Source: Solanum dulcamara (Eukaryota; Streptophyta; Magnoliopsida; Solanales; Solanaceae). Taken from it: a stretch of 64,000 nt of DNA. The DNA lies in the NCBI RefSeq assembly GCF_947179165.1, contig NC_077245.1:45152786-45216785 (forward strand), written 5' to 3'. This document shows, piece after piece, positions 31,765 through 41,933 of this stretch. The notes under the pieces are model-generated. The model was not told the origin of the DNA and searched no databases. It worked only from the letters and a program-made list of their open reading frames with translations. Within the stretch, counting starts at the first letter, position 1; each line of letters starts with the position of its first letter. Position numbers and translations under genes: made by a program.

Positions 31765-34072
31765 TGTAACACCCCAAAATTTTTTGCTAAGATTCGGATC
31801 ATTCTTCATGTACGTATAGGATCGCACTCGACGATTTTAAAGTGAATGCATGAGTTAGGATCAATTCCTAAGTAATTTAAGGGCATTACATGTGATTTAG
31901 GGTCATAAGGGATCCCTAAACCTAAGCCAAGTCCAAAGAATTCGTCTCGGCTAAGTTTCCGAATGAGTTTGTATAAGGGTCAACTTCCAACGACCATATC
32001 TCTTTGAATATAATGAACTGGGTGGACCACAACCTATCAAATTAAAGGTCTTTGAGTCTTATTTCCAACGCTATCAAGATTGTATTTTTCTGAATTCGGA
32101 GTCAAAAGTTATGATTGGTCAAACAGAGAGGACCTGCAGCGAACTTTGGCCGATTTTCCAGATTTTGTAGGGATATTTTGGTAAAATTACCTACTATCTA
32201 TATACACAACTGGACGTGTTTTGGATCATAATTTCAGTCTTTTGCCTCTCCAAACAACCCTAATCTTCATCCCCTTCTCTCTCAAATTATCTCCAATAAA
32301 ATCCTCTCAAACTCAAGGATTCAAGTTTCCCTTTGAAGACCTAACATCAAGGTTTCTTCAAAATTTATACTAAGGTATGTAAGACTACTAAAAACATGGA
32401 TTAAATTCACCATGTGCCCTACATCTTCTTTGATATTTAATTTTCATAGGAATTGGGTTTTCTTGATAGATATATGTCCTAATGAGTTCATACATCTATT
32501 AACTTGATTTTGTTATGTTGATATTGATATGTTGAGAAATTGATAAATGCTTCATGTTTGCTATGAGTTGATTGATATGAGTTGTTAAATATATTTTTGT
32601 TATAAACTTAAATATTTGAGTATCCTAAATTGTTGAGCTGCATTAACTTGGAATCCGTTGGTACGTTATAGTTTAATTCAATTAACAAATGATGGAGCAT
32701 AGAAAGAATACTGAAATGTTGATTAGGATGTTTTCATTAATTTAACACCTTCACAGATCCAAATTGCTAGAAACAAGATGGGGACAATATTTAATTTAAC
32801 CTTTTAGTTATACAACATGAACCCAATCTCTGTAAGTTGTTGCCTTAATGGAATTCTATTAGCTTTATGAAATTAATTTATATTTAAGAAAATGTTATAT
32901 TCCTATTAGTATATTCATATAATACTTCCACTTTGATATATTCTAATAATATAGAAAAAGTTAAACTCTATCATTATTAAATTTCTAATTTTACGTGAAG
33001 TGTTTGATTTGGTATGGGACAAACTTGGATAGTTATTAAATAATAATGTTTGGCAAAAGAACATTATGGAAAGATATTCTTCCTAGTCAAAGATGATGAC
33101 AGAAAGTAAAGTAAGCAAGCACTCGACATATGAATTGACAAGGGTCCAAATGAGACTGATCGATATGATTAGATTGAATTGATTGGATAGAGTTTTATGA
33201 GCATTGAGTCTTGGGAAGAGTATCGAGCACCGAATTGGGTAAGAGTAAGTACTAACTCGAATCCAATAACTACATCGCCAAACGTAGGAAGGGATTGGAC
33301 CGTTAAAGTCGGATGTTTCCCAAATTACTGTCCTGATATAATAGGACTTGATTGGTTATGGATCCATGATTTATTGATTCGTTCTTACCCTGGCAAGGTA
33401 TGAACGGATGTGGCAACAACGTCGGCTTGTTGTACTATCACTGGCTCATAAGTGATGGTTATCGGATAAGAGAAACTCCCATATAGGTCTTGATAGTACT
33501 CTGAGTCGGATTGGGATGAATTGAGTTGGATTGTATGTGATTGGTCTTGTCTAAATCAGACTCAGGACATCTTGATTGAGTTGTACCTTCTTCTGAGTTG
33601 AGATTCTAAGTTGATTTGATCCCACCTTGATGCATGTTTCATTCGGCCATTTTACATACTCGTACATTCCACATACTGACGCCATTTGGCTTGCATCATT
33701 TCATGATGCAGAGACAGGTACTAGAGGTTATCAACAGGCGTACCGTTGAGTCCTCCTTGTTTCCGAAGGATACCGAAATTATCTTTACTTTGATTAGTTT
33801 TTTCTTTATTTTGAATTGTGGTAGCCATGGACCTGTCATTGGCACCTCCTAGATTGCTGATAGAGGCTTCATAGACTGTAGTATGGATGTTGTTGAATTG
33901 CTTTATTTTGACTAGTTTTATCCTTACTAGTTGTCGATTGGATATGTGATTGAGTCTTCCGCTAATAGAATGTGACTGAATGAAATTGTGATTGGACCAA
34001 GTGGTTCGCTTGAAGGTCAGCGATGGTTTTCGAGTGCCGGCCACGTCTAGGGTACCCTCCCGGGGCGTGACA
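31765..34072 (+). mobile_element. Solo LTR related to GY1, perfect target duplication
   Basis: It runs from TGTAACACCCC to GGGGCGTGACA and is flanked on both sides by CAAGT (31760-31764, 34073-34077). No internal region is present, so it is the product of LTR-LTR recombination. It shares with the GY1 LTRs the opening blocks, the donor-like CTAAG|GTATGTAAG at 32372/32373, the CATTTTACATACTCGTACAT block and the end. It lacks the GC-rich palindromic units. A stretch of about 470 bp at 32640-33110 has no counterpart in GY1. Confidence 0.92.
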
Positions 34073-34579
34073 CAAGTGCATTAATTTTCAAAATTTTATA
34101 TGATAATCATCCACCTTTAGTTCCAAAAATGACGTTTTCTTTAACATAATTTTAATTAAATAATTTGAATAATTTTTTTAAACACGCCGTCATCTATTGA
34201 TTACAATTTAATTATTTAAAATTATTATAAATCAAAATTTATTTAACAAAATTTTAATTACGAAAAAGGGCTTAAAATGCTCTCAAACTATTGAAAATGA
34301 TACAAAAATGCCACTTGATCCAATCACACTCCAAGTGGAATTTTTGTATCATTTTTAATAGTTTCAGAGCATTTTAAGCTCTTTTTCATAATTAAAATTT
34401 TGTTAAATAAATTTTGATTTATAATAATTTTAAATAATTAAATTGTAATCAATAGATGACCGCCACATATTTAAAATAATTATTCAAATTATTTAATTAA
34501 AATTATGTTAAAGAAAATCTCATTTTTGGAACTAAAGGTGGATGATTATCATATAAAATTTTGAAAATTAATGCACTTG
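34073..34579. repeat. Palindromic core between the solo LTR and its inverted copy
   Basis: CAAGTGCATTAATTTTCAAA at the left returns as its complement ending GCACTTG at 34579. Each half contains the fold-back arm (GATAATCATCCACCTTTAGT..., GGGCTTAAAATGCTCTCAAAC). The centre holds CCACTTG...CAAGTGG around a short loop. Confidence 0.88.
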
Positions 34580-35763
34580 TGTCACGCCCCGGGAGGGTAC
34601 CCTAGACGTGGCCGGCACTCGAAAACCATCGCTGACCTTCAAGCGAACCACTTGGTCCAATCACACTTCCATTCAGTCACATTCTATTAGCGGAAGACTC
34701 AATCACATATCCAATCAACAACTAGTAAGGATAAAACTAGTCAAAATGAAGCAATTCAACATCCATACTACAGTCTATGAGGCCTCTATCAGCAATCTAG
34801 GAGGTGCCAATGACAGGTCCATGGCTACCACAATTCAAAATAAAGAAAAAACTAATCAAAGTAAAAGATAATTTCGGTATCCTCCAGAAACAGAAAGGAC
34901 TCAACGGTGCGCCTGTTGATAACCTCTAGTACCTGTCTCTGCATCATGAAACGATGCAGGCCAAATGGCGTCAGTATGTGGAATGTACGAGTATGTAAAA
35001 TGGCCGAATAAAACATGCATCAAGGTGGGATCGAATCAACTTAGAATCTCAACTCAGAAGAAGGTACAACTCAATCAAAATGTCCTGAGTCTAAACAAAA
35101 TATGATTTAGACAAGACCAATCACATACAATCCAACTCAATCCATCCCAATCCGACTTAGAGTACTATCAAGATCTATATGGGAGTTTCTCTTATCCGAT
35201 AACCATCACTTATGAGCCAGTGATAGTACAACAAGCCGACGTTGTTGCCACGTCCGTTCATACCTTGCCAGGGTAAGAACGAATCAATAAATCATGGATC
35301 CATAACCAATCAAGTCCTATTATATCAGGACAGTAATTTGGGAAACATCCGACTTTAACGGTCCAATCCCTTCCTACGTTTGGCGACGTAGTTATTGGAT
35401 TCGAGTTAGTACTTACTCTTACCCAATTCGGTGCTCGATACTCTTCCCAAGATTTAATGCTCATAAAACTCTATCCAATCAATTCAATCTAATCATATCG
35501 ATCAGTCTCATTTGGACCCTTGTCAATTCATATGTCGAGTGCTTGCTTACTTTACTTTCTATCATCATCTTTGACTAGGAAGAATGTCTTTCCATAATGT
35601 TCTTTTGTCAAACATTATTATTTAATAACTATCCAAGTTTGTCCCATACCAAACCAAACACTTCACGTGAAATTAGGAATTTAATAATGATAGAGTTTAG
35701 CTTTTTCTATATTATTAGAATATATCCAAGTGGAAGTATTATATGAATATACTAATAGGAATA
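34580..35763 (-). repeat. Inverted, truncated copy of the solo LTR
   Basis: TGTCACGCCCCGGGAGGGTA opens the copy, the reverse of the end of 31765-34072. It runs to about 35763, inside the region that corresponds to 32889, and then stops. It was not an independent insertion because the flanking fold-back arm is duplicated with it. Confidence 0.88.
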
Positions 35764-36899
35764 AAATTCAAGAGAAGAATAGATAAGGAATGGGAGATAG
35801 AAAGACAGAAATAAGAAGGCAAAGAAAAGGTCTCCTTTCGCTCAAAAGAGAGAATTCTAAGACTTGAAAATGGATTTCCACCCCTAAAAATATTATTTTC
35901 ATCAAAGTTTTATGTTTGGGGAAGAAAACTTCTAAAAAGCTGTTTATCCTTAAAACAGAAATATTCAAGGAGTCTCCACCATGAAACCTCAGCAAATTTG
36001 TCTTCAACACATAAAAATTTCTCTAGGTGGTGGTGTATATTTATGTATATCTTTTCTTTATATCAATGTATATTTTATGTATACTTTCGTGTATCTGCTT
36101 ATATACATGTACATCTGTGTGATACACATGTGATATCCAATATATTGAATTCTTTTGTAATATTTGGAGGTCTTAAATTGAACAGACACATCTATTTGTG
36201 AAGAGCATGACTATTCTAAATAGTCATTTCTCGAATTCTATATAAATGTAAGGGCTCTATTGAAACAGCATAAAAAAATTGCAGTATACTAGGACTTTGT
36301 TGGATCTTGAAGAGAATCACTTGTAAACCCCTAAAGAATATACGAAAAATCTCTCTTTAAGAACAGTAGTATCACGTCAAAACCTTTGTTCTTTACTTTT
36401 GTCTTCTAATTTTTCTAACAAGTGTAGTAGTGATATTTTCCAACTCAATTTTATCTCGACTTTTTATTCCAAATCCATTCAAATCACTTCTGATCTTCCA
36501 CAAATATTATATATGACGTCCAGGTGTTTTGAACAAATTTCAATTATATCCACTCAGTAACAACTAATGAAAATTTTTAGATTTTAAATTTAGATTTTCA
36601 AATGAGTCTTTAATCATGATTCTTCAAAATATAAATAAATTAAGTATTCACCAAATTAGAAAATATTCACAAAGAATATACTTTTAAATTGATGGAATAA
36701 TGTGATGGATGAAATGGGGGGAGGGGAGGGGAGAGGGGAGTTAGAAAAAAAATCGATGGACCAAAAGTGGTGAAAGAAAAAAGAAAAGAAAGAGGGGAAG
36801 AAAATGAGAATCTTATCAAGGGGAGGCTATTTTTTGTTGGCTATCGATAATAGTTTTTTCGTCACAATTTATAACGGTTTGACATGACACATAGTTTAA
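35764..36899. other. AT-rich spacer with a promoter-like motif
   Basis: Mostly AT-rich sequence with GTATAT-type runs (36030-36130) and a G/A-rich stretch (36712-36800). TATATAAAT at 36239-36247, followed by AATCACTTGTAAACCCCTAA at 36311, resembles the U3-R part of a plant copia LTR, but I cannot place LTR ends. No gene is seen. Confidence 0.4.
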
Positions 36900-37201
36900 A
36901 AAGGCATAATACATAAATATAACTTTTAATTTGGTCTTAGCTGGCAACTACGACATCTAAATTTATTAGTGCACAAGTAGACACTTTAACTATCCAAAAC
37001 TTGAACAAATAGACACATTCGTCCCATATGTCAATTTTGTGTCCTACGTGGCATCCTATGTGTATTGTACCATGTAGGACACGTGTGTCTACTTGTTCGA
37101 TTTTATACAAGTTTAAGTGAATACTTGTGCACACCCAAAGTTGGAAGACATAATTGTAAAATGAGGTCAAGTTAAATGGTATATTTATGTATTATGCCTT
37201 T
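36900..37201. mobile_element. MITE with AAAGGCATAATACATAAATA termini
   Basis: The left end AAAGGCATAATACATAAATA and the right end TATTTATGTATTATGCCTTT are complementary over about 21 bp. The interior shows further imperfect self-complementarity around TAGACAC and GTGTCTAC. About 300 bp and noncoding. The target duplication lies in an A/T run and is ambiguous. Confidence 0.75.
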
Positions 37202-37234
37202 AAGATATGAAAGCACTTTGCAATATTTTAAAAA

Positions 37235-38422
37235 GGAGAAAATAATCAAATGCCGCCCCCCCAATCTATTCGTCAATTTTCAACTACATACTTATACTTT
37301 ACGGGGGATCCTATTACCCTCCTGAACTATTTAAAAGTGGAATTAATTCCACCCTAAAAAGTCATAACTAGATATGTGTTTGATGGTGATATACACGCGC
37401 CCAACAGGTATATTTACCAATTAATTTAATTTTTAATTAATGTTTTTCTCCTTATTCAGTTGCCTTTTCTTCCCCAACCATGACAACACTCCCTCTCAAA
37501 GCAAAACCTCTCACAACAATGGAGGTACTCACTTTTTCTTCTCAAAATCTCCAAATCTATTATTTCTCTCAAAATCACTACATTAACTCTCTTCGTTGGC
37601 TCCCTAAACTCTCTATACCATCACATTATCTTCACGTTTTTTGATTTTTCGATTTTAAATCCTCCACTTCTTACCTCCAAATTCTGAACTTATCCAATGA
37701 AAGTTCAAGTTCAAACCCATAAAAAATCATACTTCAATCTTCGCTCACACAACCATCAAGAATCACTTCATTGACAACTTTGCAAAACCCCAATAAATTT
37801 TTTATTGTTGTCTTCACTTTTTCAGATTTTTCGTTGCTTTATACAAATGATTTGGTTAATAAATTATTCGATTTTGTCAATTCAGTGCACAAAAAAAGAT
37901 TTCATTTGAATTGGATTAATGAAATCGATGTGAGCAAAAATGAATCAAATTTTATTAATGTTGGGGAAGATGATTGATTTTTGTCGATTTAGTGCACGAA
38001 AAAGAATTTTATTTGGATCAGGTTAATGAAATGATTTGAGAAAAAAAATGAATCGGAGTTTGTGAGAATTGGGAAAGATTGAAGAATTAATTGGGTGAGT
38101 TTTGTTGGAGAAGATGGTGGTTCCGGTGTGGTAGTGGCGGAGGAAGTATAGGCAGAAAAATAAAAAAAAGGAGCTAATTAAAGCAAAAAGAAAAGAAAAT
38201 ACAAAATCAATAAAATATATAATATAAAAATATTTTTTACTGTTATTGTTGCTTCTCACTCTATTTAAGAGAGTGAAATACATCCTCTATGCCACATCAG
38301 CATTTAGGGTGAAATTAGTTCCGCTTTTAAATAATTCAGGGGGGTAATAAAATCCATGTAAAGTATAAATGTGTAGTTGAGAATTGACGAATAGGTTGGA
38401 AGGGCATTTGACTATTTTCTCC
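37235..38422. mobile_element. Non-autonomous Mutator-like element, 9-bp target duplication
   Basis: The ends GGAGAAAATAATCAAATGCC and its near-complement (GGAGAAAATAGTCAAATGCC on the other strand) are part of terminal inverted repeats of about 120 bp. TTTTAAAAA occurs directly outside both ends (37226-37234 and 38423-38431). Nine bases is the typical Mutator-like duplication size, although this one is low in complexity. The interior (37440-38200) encodes no transposase. It includes a diverged 105-bp tandem duplication starting near 37877 and 37985 (TCAGTGCACAAAAAAAGATT-like), and may be captured sequence of unknown source. Confidence 0.75.
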
Positions 38423-38431
38423 TTTTAAAAA

Positions 38432-39100
38432 GAGTACACTTTTATGGACTATTTACCAAATAAATGGGACCCAACATAGATAAAATATTGATAGGGTTAT
38501 TAATTAATATGTAAAAAATAAGAAAATGTGTTATTATTTTTGGGACTGCTAAAAAAGAACGTGTTTCATATAAATTGAGACCGAGGGAGTATTCAGTAAA
38601 AAAACATTTTTTATATATTAATTGTAATAAACATTAAATATATATATTTTATATATAATTAATAATTATTTTCTATATTGCATAGTGACTATAATTACTT
38701 TTGGATAGAAGTGCATAAATATTCATTTTTGGGATCTTCATTGAACTTGTACCCACTTTTAAATTTAATTTTGCATGTTTATCAGATTTGGGAACTATTT
38801 CAGATGTATGCAACTGAAGTTAAAATTCGCGTCAATCTTTTGACATTTATTTCTCAAGTATGACCCTGAGAAGGTCAAACTTGAGATATTTTTACTTGAA
38901 ATTTGATATGTCTCGTCAAAGCAAACTTCATACATATAGTGGACTAACAAACTTCATACATATAGTGGACTAAATAGAGCCAAATTTCGAATATTTTAAT
39001 TAAAATTTTACTCGCGTTTCAAGGCTAACTTCAGATACACATGATTGAAATTGTGGCCTTGCCATGACCAAACTTCAACATGTGTGTTTGAAGTGTAATT
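38432..39100. other. AT-rich spacer with short repeats
   Basis: ATAAATTGAGACCGAGGGAG (about 38570-38589) resembles the terminus of a Stowaway MITE, but no partner end was found. AAACTTCATACATATAGTGG is part of a perfect 26-bp tandem pair (38923-38948 and 38949-38973). Related AACTTCA motifs recur to about 39095. No gene is seen. Confidence 0.45.
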
Positions 39101-39119
39101 GAGCTCTTTGAATTTCAAT

Positions 39120-39760
39120 GATCCAACACACAATTCAACACCTTGGAGGTAAGAAATAAGGTTCATGTGAATCTAGAATAGTAATCAACAATTACAAACA
39201 TGTATTGTTTCCTTCTCTACTCTGAACCCTATTGATCTACATATCTCCATGTGTAATAACTCTAATGGTAGAATTGTGTTGGTCATCTTTATTTTATTTG
39301 AACGAGTACTTGACATGTTTTTCTCTGAGACATGCATCACACACCTTATTCTTCATTGGCCTAGATGATAGCAACCCAAAAATTAGTTCTTTTGATATCA
39401 ACTTGTTGAATAGAGAGACTTCCATGTTCTAACCTTTTGTGACATAATAATGAGCTAATCTCATGTGCACTAAGTCTTGTACCCTGATTTTTTGAGAGGG
39501 TCATGATATCACCTATGTACATATTTTGTGTTTCCCCCTCTTAAGAATCAGGTTCTTAGTATTAAAACTTGTAATAGTACAATCATTAGAAGTGAACAGA
39601 ACATGATTCTTTTTTGTTACACACTTGTGACACATTAATAGGTTGCGCCTCAATTATTTGACATGATACACATTATCAATTTCATAGGAGTGAAAATTTT
39701 CAACTGTTTCTATCCTAATGATGTCCCACTTCTTTCTCTTTTTAAATTCTACACTTTCTC
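39120..39760 (-). pseudogene. Ty1/copia polyprotein fragment (pre-integrase and integrase start)
   Basis: Read on the minus strand, broken frames give KNLILKRGKH, then RLAHYYVTKG, FNKLISKELIFGLL, KNKVCDACLREKHVKYSF and RVQSREG. This is the order of the GAG-pre-integrase zinc-binding region (LxHxx..., CDAC) and the beginning of a copia integrase. Several stops and frame changes are present. No LTR could be attached, so only a relic of about 640 bp is called. Confidence 0.75.
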
Positions 39761-40670
39761 CTTGATAGGCCTCTAGTGAGAGAGTTTTTTCTCTGTCATA
39801 TGTCTAAACACGCAATATCCATATACCATATCTTTTTATTTTCACTCACTTTAGGTCTTAATTCTTCATCTTCTTATAAATTATAGCATACTCACCTTTT
39901 GAGGTTTCATGTTTGATTCTTATTTCATCGAATTAAGCCTTGTAATATTATGAGTAACTCAATTAGTCCATAATTTATTAATTTGATCTATTTTTATAAT
40001 TTATAAATTTTTATCTAGACATATACCCAAATCTGTGATTAACCAAACTCCACCTGATCTTATTGCCTATAGAACTTCTCAATTATATTCTTCTTATTTT
40101 TTGTCCATTTTAAAGCTTCTAATTAAGATTTCATCCAAAATTCTCCTTCTCTTCTTTTTTTGGTTTGCTGATTTCACAAAACTTTAAATTCGAGCTCGTT
40201 GAAAATCTGTATATATTTATACAATTTGAAACCAAAGCAAGAACACATAAATACCTTGAGTCTAATTGTTGAAGTGAAAAAATAATGGCTGAAAGGACTT
40301 GCGGCAACGACACCATAAGAAGAAAACTTTTGTTTTGTGCTTGTGGAAGGGTTCTTATGATTTTTTATCCTTCTAATTCCTTGACCTTTTTCTTAACGCC
40401 AGATTCCTTAATGGACTTTGATACTTCTATTTTCTTTATTTTCCATTTGTCTCTTTATTTATGTAGAACTTAAATACCCTTTATTTAATACTGGTATTAC
40501 ATATTGTCAAAAACGATAAGAAAAATCAAATAAGAAGAGAAGAAATTCTAACAAAAGATCCAATCTCCTGCTTAGAAAGTGAATTAAATTAGATCAAGAA
40601 CTTAAATACCCTTTATTTATCAAAGTCGACTTTCTCTTGAAAATTACTCAACCAAAATCAAGAAGCAAGT
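39761..40670. other. AT-rich spacer
   Basis: No supported gene. A 62-codon frame at 40285-40473 opens MAERTCGND and is discussed among the rejected items. A 22-bp direct repeat, AACTTAAATACCCTTTATTT plus flanks, occurs at 40466-40487 and 40598-40619. Confidence 0.4.
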
Positions 40671-41195
40671 TGTCACGCTTCAAGCCTAACTCTGGGTGTG
40701 GCCGATATTCGAAAATAGTTGCTGGTCCCAAGATAATTCTTGACGTGGATGAATACTGAGCGAAAGGCTAAATATACATGCATAAACTTTATAAAGCGAG
40801 CATTTAAAATTATTTAAAGATATCTCATGCAAAAGTCTGAAATAAATATGAAATATAGATGATAAATTTTAAAAACATCTGAAATACCAAACTTAACTAA
40901 CTTTCTATTCTGTCTATGAAGCCTCTACTAACTGAAGATAGGTGCCGAAAAAAGACCCACGGCTACCTCCATAATGACTAAAAGTCTACTAAAATTGAAA
41001 AACATTAATAGAAAGGAGCCCTCTGAAAGCAAGGTCTCACCAAAAGTTGACAAAGTGATATCTCAACAAAACGCCTGTTGATAATCTTGAATCCGTATCT
41101 ACATTATAAAATGATGCAATATTGAATGACGTCAGTATATGAAATGAACGGTATATAATAAGGTTGAATAAAACAACAGGCTAACTGAAATACTC
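40671..41195 (-). repeat. Gypsy LTR fragment, reverse strand
   Basis: It starts TGTCACGCTTCAAGCC and then follows the order of the inverted GY1-type LTR: GTGTGGCCGATATTCGAAAA, CTATGAAGCCTCTACTAAC, CGCCTGTTGATAATCTTGAA, and a degenerate TACATTATAAAATGATGCAA block. It stops near 41195, where plus-strand pol sequence begins. Confidence 0.7.
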
Positions 41196-41199
41196 GACT

Positions 41200-41815
41200 T
41201 ACTACAACCCTATTTTGACTCTACCAGATGGTTTAGATGCTTTCATTGCTTATTGCAATGATTTCAGAATTGGTATTGATTCTAGGTAACTTAAGGTTCA
41301 TGAGAAGAACTACCAGACCACGACCTTTAGTTAGCAATAATTATTTTTGCCTTAAAAATTTAAAGGTTATCTCTATGGTGTTCATATGGATGTGTTCACC
41401 GATCATAAGAATCTTCAATATATTTTTAATTAGAAGAATTTAAATCTTCTCCAAAAGAGGTGACTTGAATTGTTTAAGGATTATGATATGAGTGTGTGTA
41501 CTATTTGAATAAAGCTAATGTTGTGGTGGATGCTCTTAGTAGAATGTTCATGGATTCAGAAGATGATAGAGTTATTGTTTAGAATGGTTCATAATCTTCT
41601 CTTGGAGTGATGATAAAGAAAAACAAAATGAGAATCCAATCTTGATTGAACTAAAGGAAGCAGTTCTTAAAAAGACCATTGAGGTTTTCTCCAAAGGGGG
41701 AGATGGTGTGCTTCGATATTAGGATCAGTTGTATGTACTATATGTTAATGGGTTGAGGTAGCATATTCTAGCAGAAGCCCACAGTTCTTGATATTGTATT
41801 CACACTTAAATTTTC
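41200..41815 (+). pseudogene. Gypsy pol fragment: RNase H and linker, opposite to its flanks
   Basis: On the plus strand, broken frames give PILTLPDGLDAFIAYC, KGYLYGVHMDVFTDHKNLQY, KANVVVDALSRM and a GGDGV-like linker. These match the RNase H domain and its join to integrase in GY1. The catalytic Asp of YCDAS has become Asn (YCND). Many stops. It lies between two pieces of a reverse-strand LTR (40671-41195 and 41816-41880), an unusual arrangement. Confidence 0.8.
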
Positions 41816-41933
41816 TGAAGATTTTAGATTTTTACACTAATTAACATTGATCCAAGCTTAGGGACTTTTGGGGTATTACAATATTTTCTCCTTGGGAACT
41901 TTCGTCCTTGAATGGAGTCTGAATAAGCTGAAT
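41816..41933 (-). other. LTR start plus polypurine tract of a reverse-strand gypsy relic
   Basis: GGACTTTTGGGGTATTACA ends at 41880. On the minus strand it reads TGTAATACCCC, an LTR start. The bases beyond it read GTTCCCAAGGAGAAAATAT on the minus strand, a polypurine tract of the type seen at 12269 and 53366. The rest of that element is missing because the next LTR begins at 41934. Confidence 0.65.

Larger units (their letters stand above)
32889..35763. repeat. Long inverted repeat, arms about 1.4 kb
   Basis: Sequence from about 32889 to 34310 is repeated in inverted order at about 34340-35763, centred near 34326 with a spacer of only about 30 bp. The arms include part of the solo LTR, the CAAGT/ACTTG junction and a fold-back arm. 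Similarity is very high: one 68-codon stretch (33197-33403 versus 35258-35464) differs at a single residue. Past 35763 the right side stops matching. Confidence 0.9.

Noticed and set aside
33197..33403. 68-codon frame duplicated at 35258-35464 as a conserved small protein
   Set aside because: Both copies are LTR sequence and are similar because of the inverted duplication. The GY1 LTRs carry the same region without the frame kept.
36712..36800. G/A-rich tract as a polypurine tract or regulatory element
   Set aside because: No LTR start follows it and no coding context exists; it is a simple-sequence stretch.
40285..40473. 62-codon frame beginning MAERTCGNDTIRRKLLFCACG as a small zinc-finger gene
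   Set aside because: The start vaguely recalls GRF zinc fingers, but the rest of the motif is missing and the C-terminal half is low-complexity hydrophobic.
40466..40619. 22-bp direct repeats as a target-site duplication of a 110-bp insertion
   Set aside because: Too long for known elements of this size, and no terminal repeats lie inside. A local duplication is likelier.
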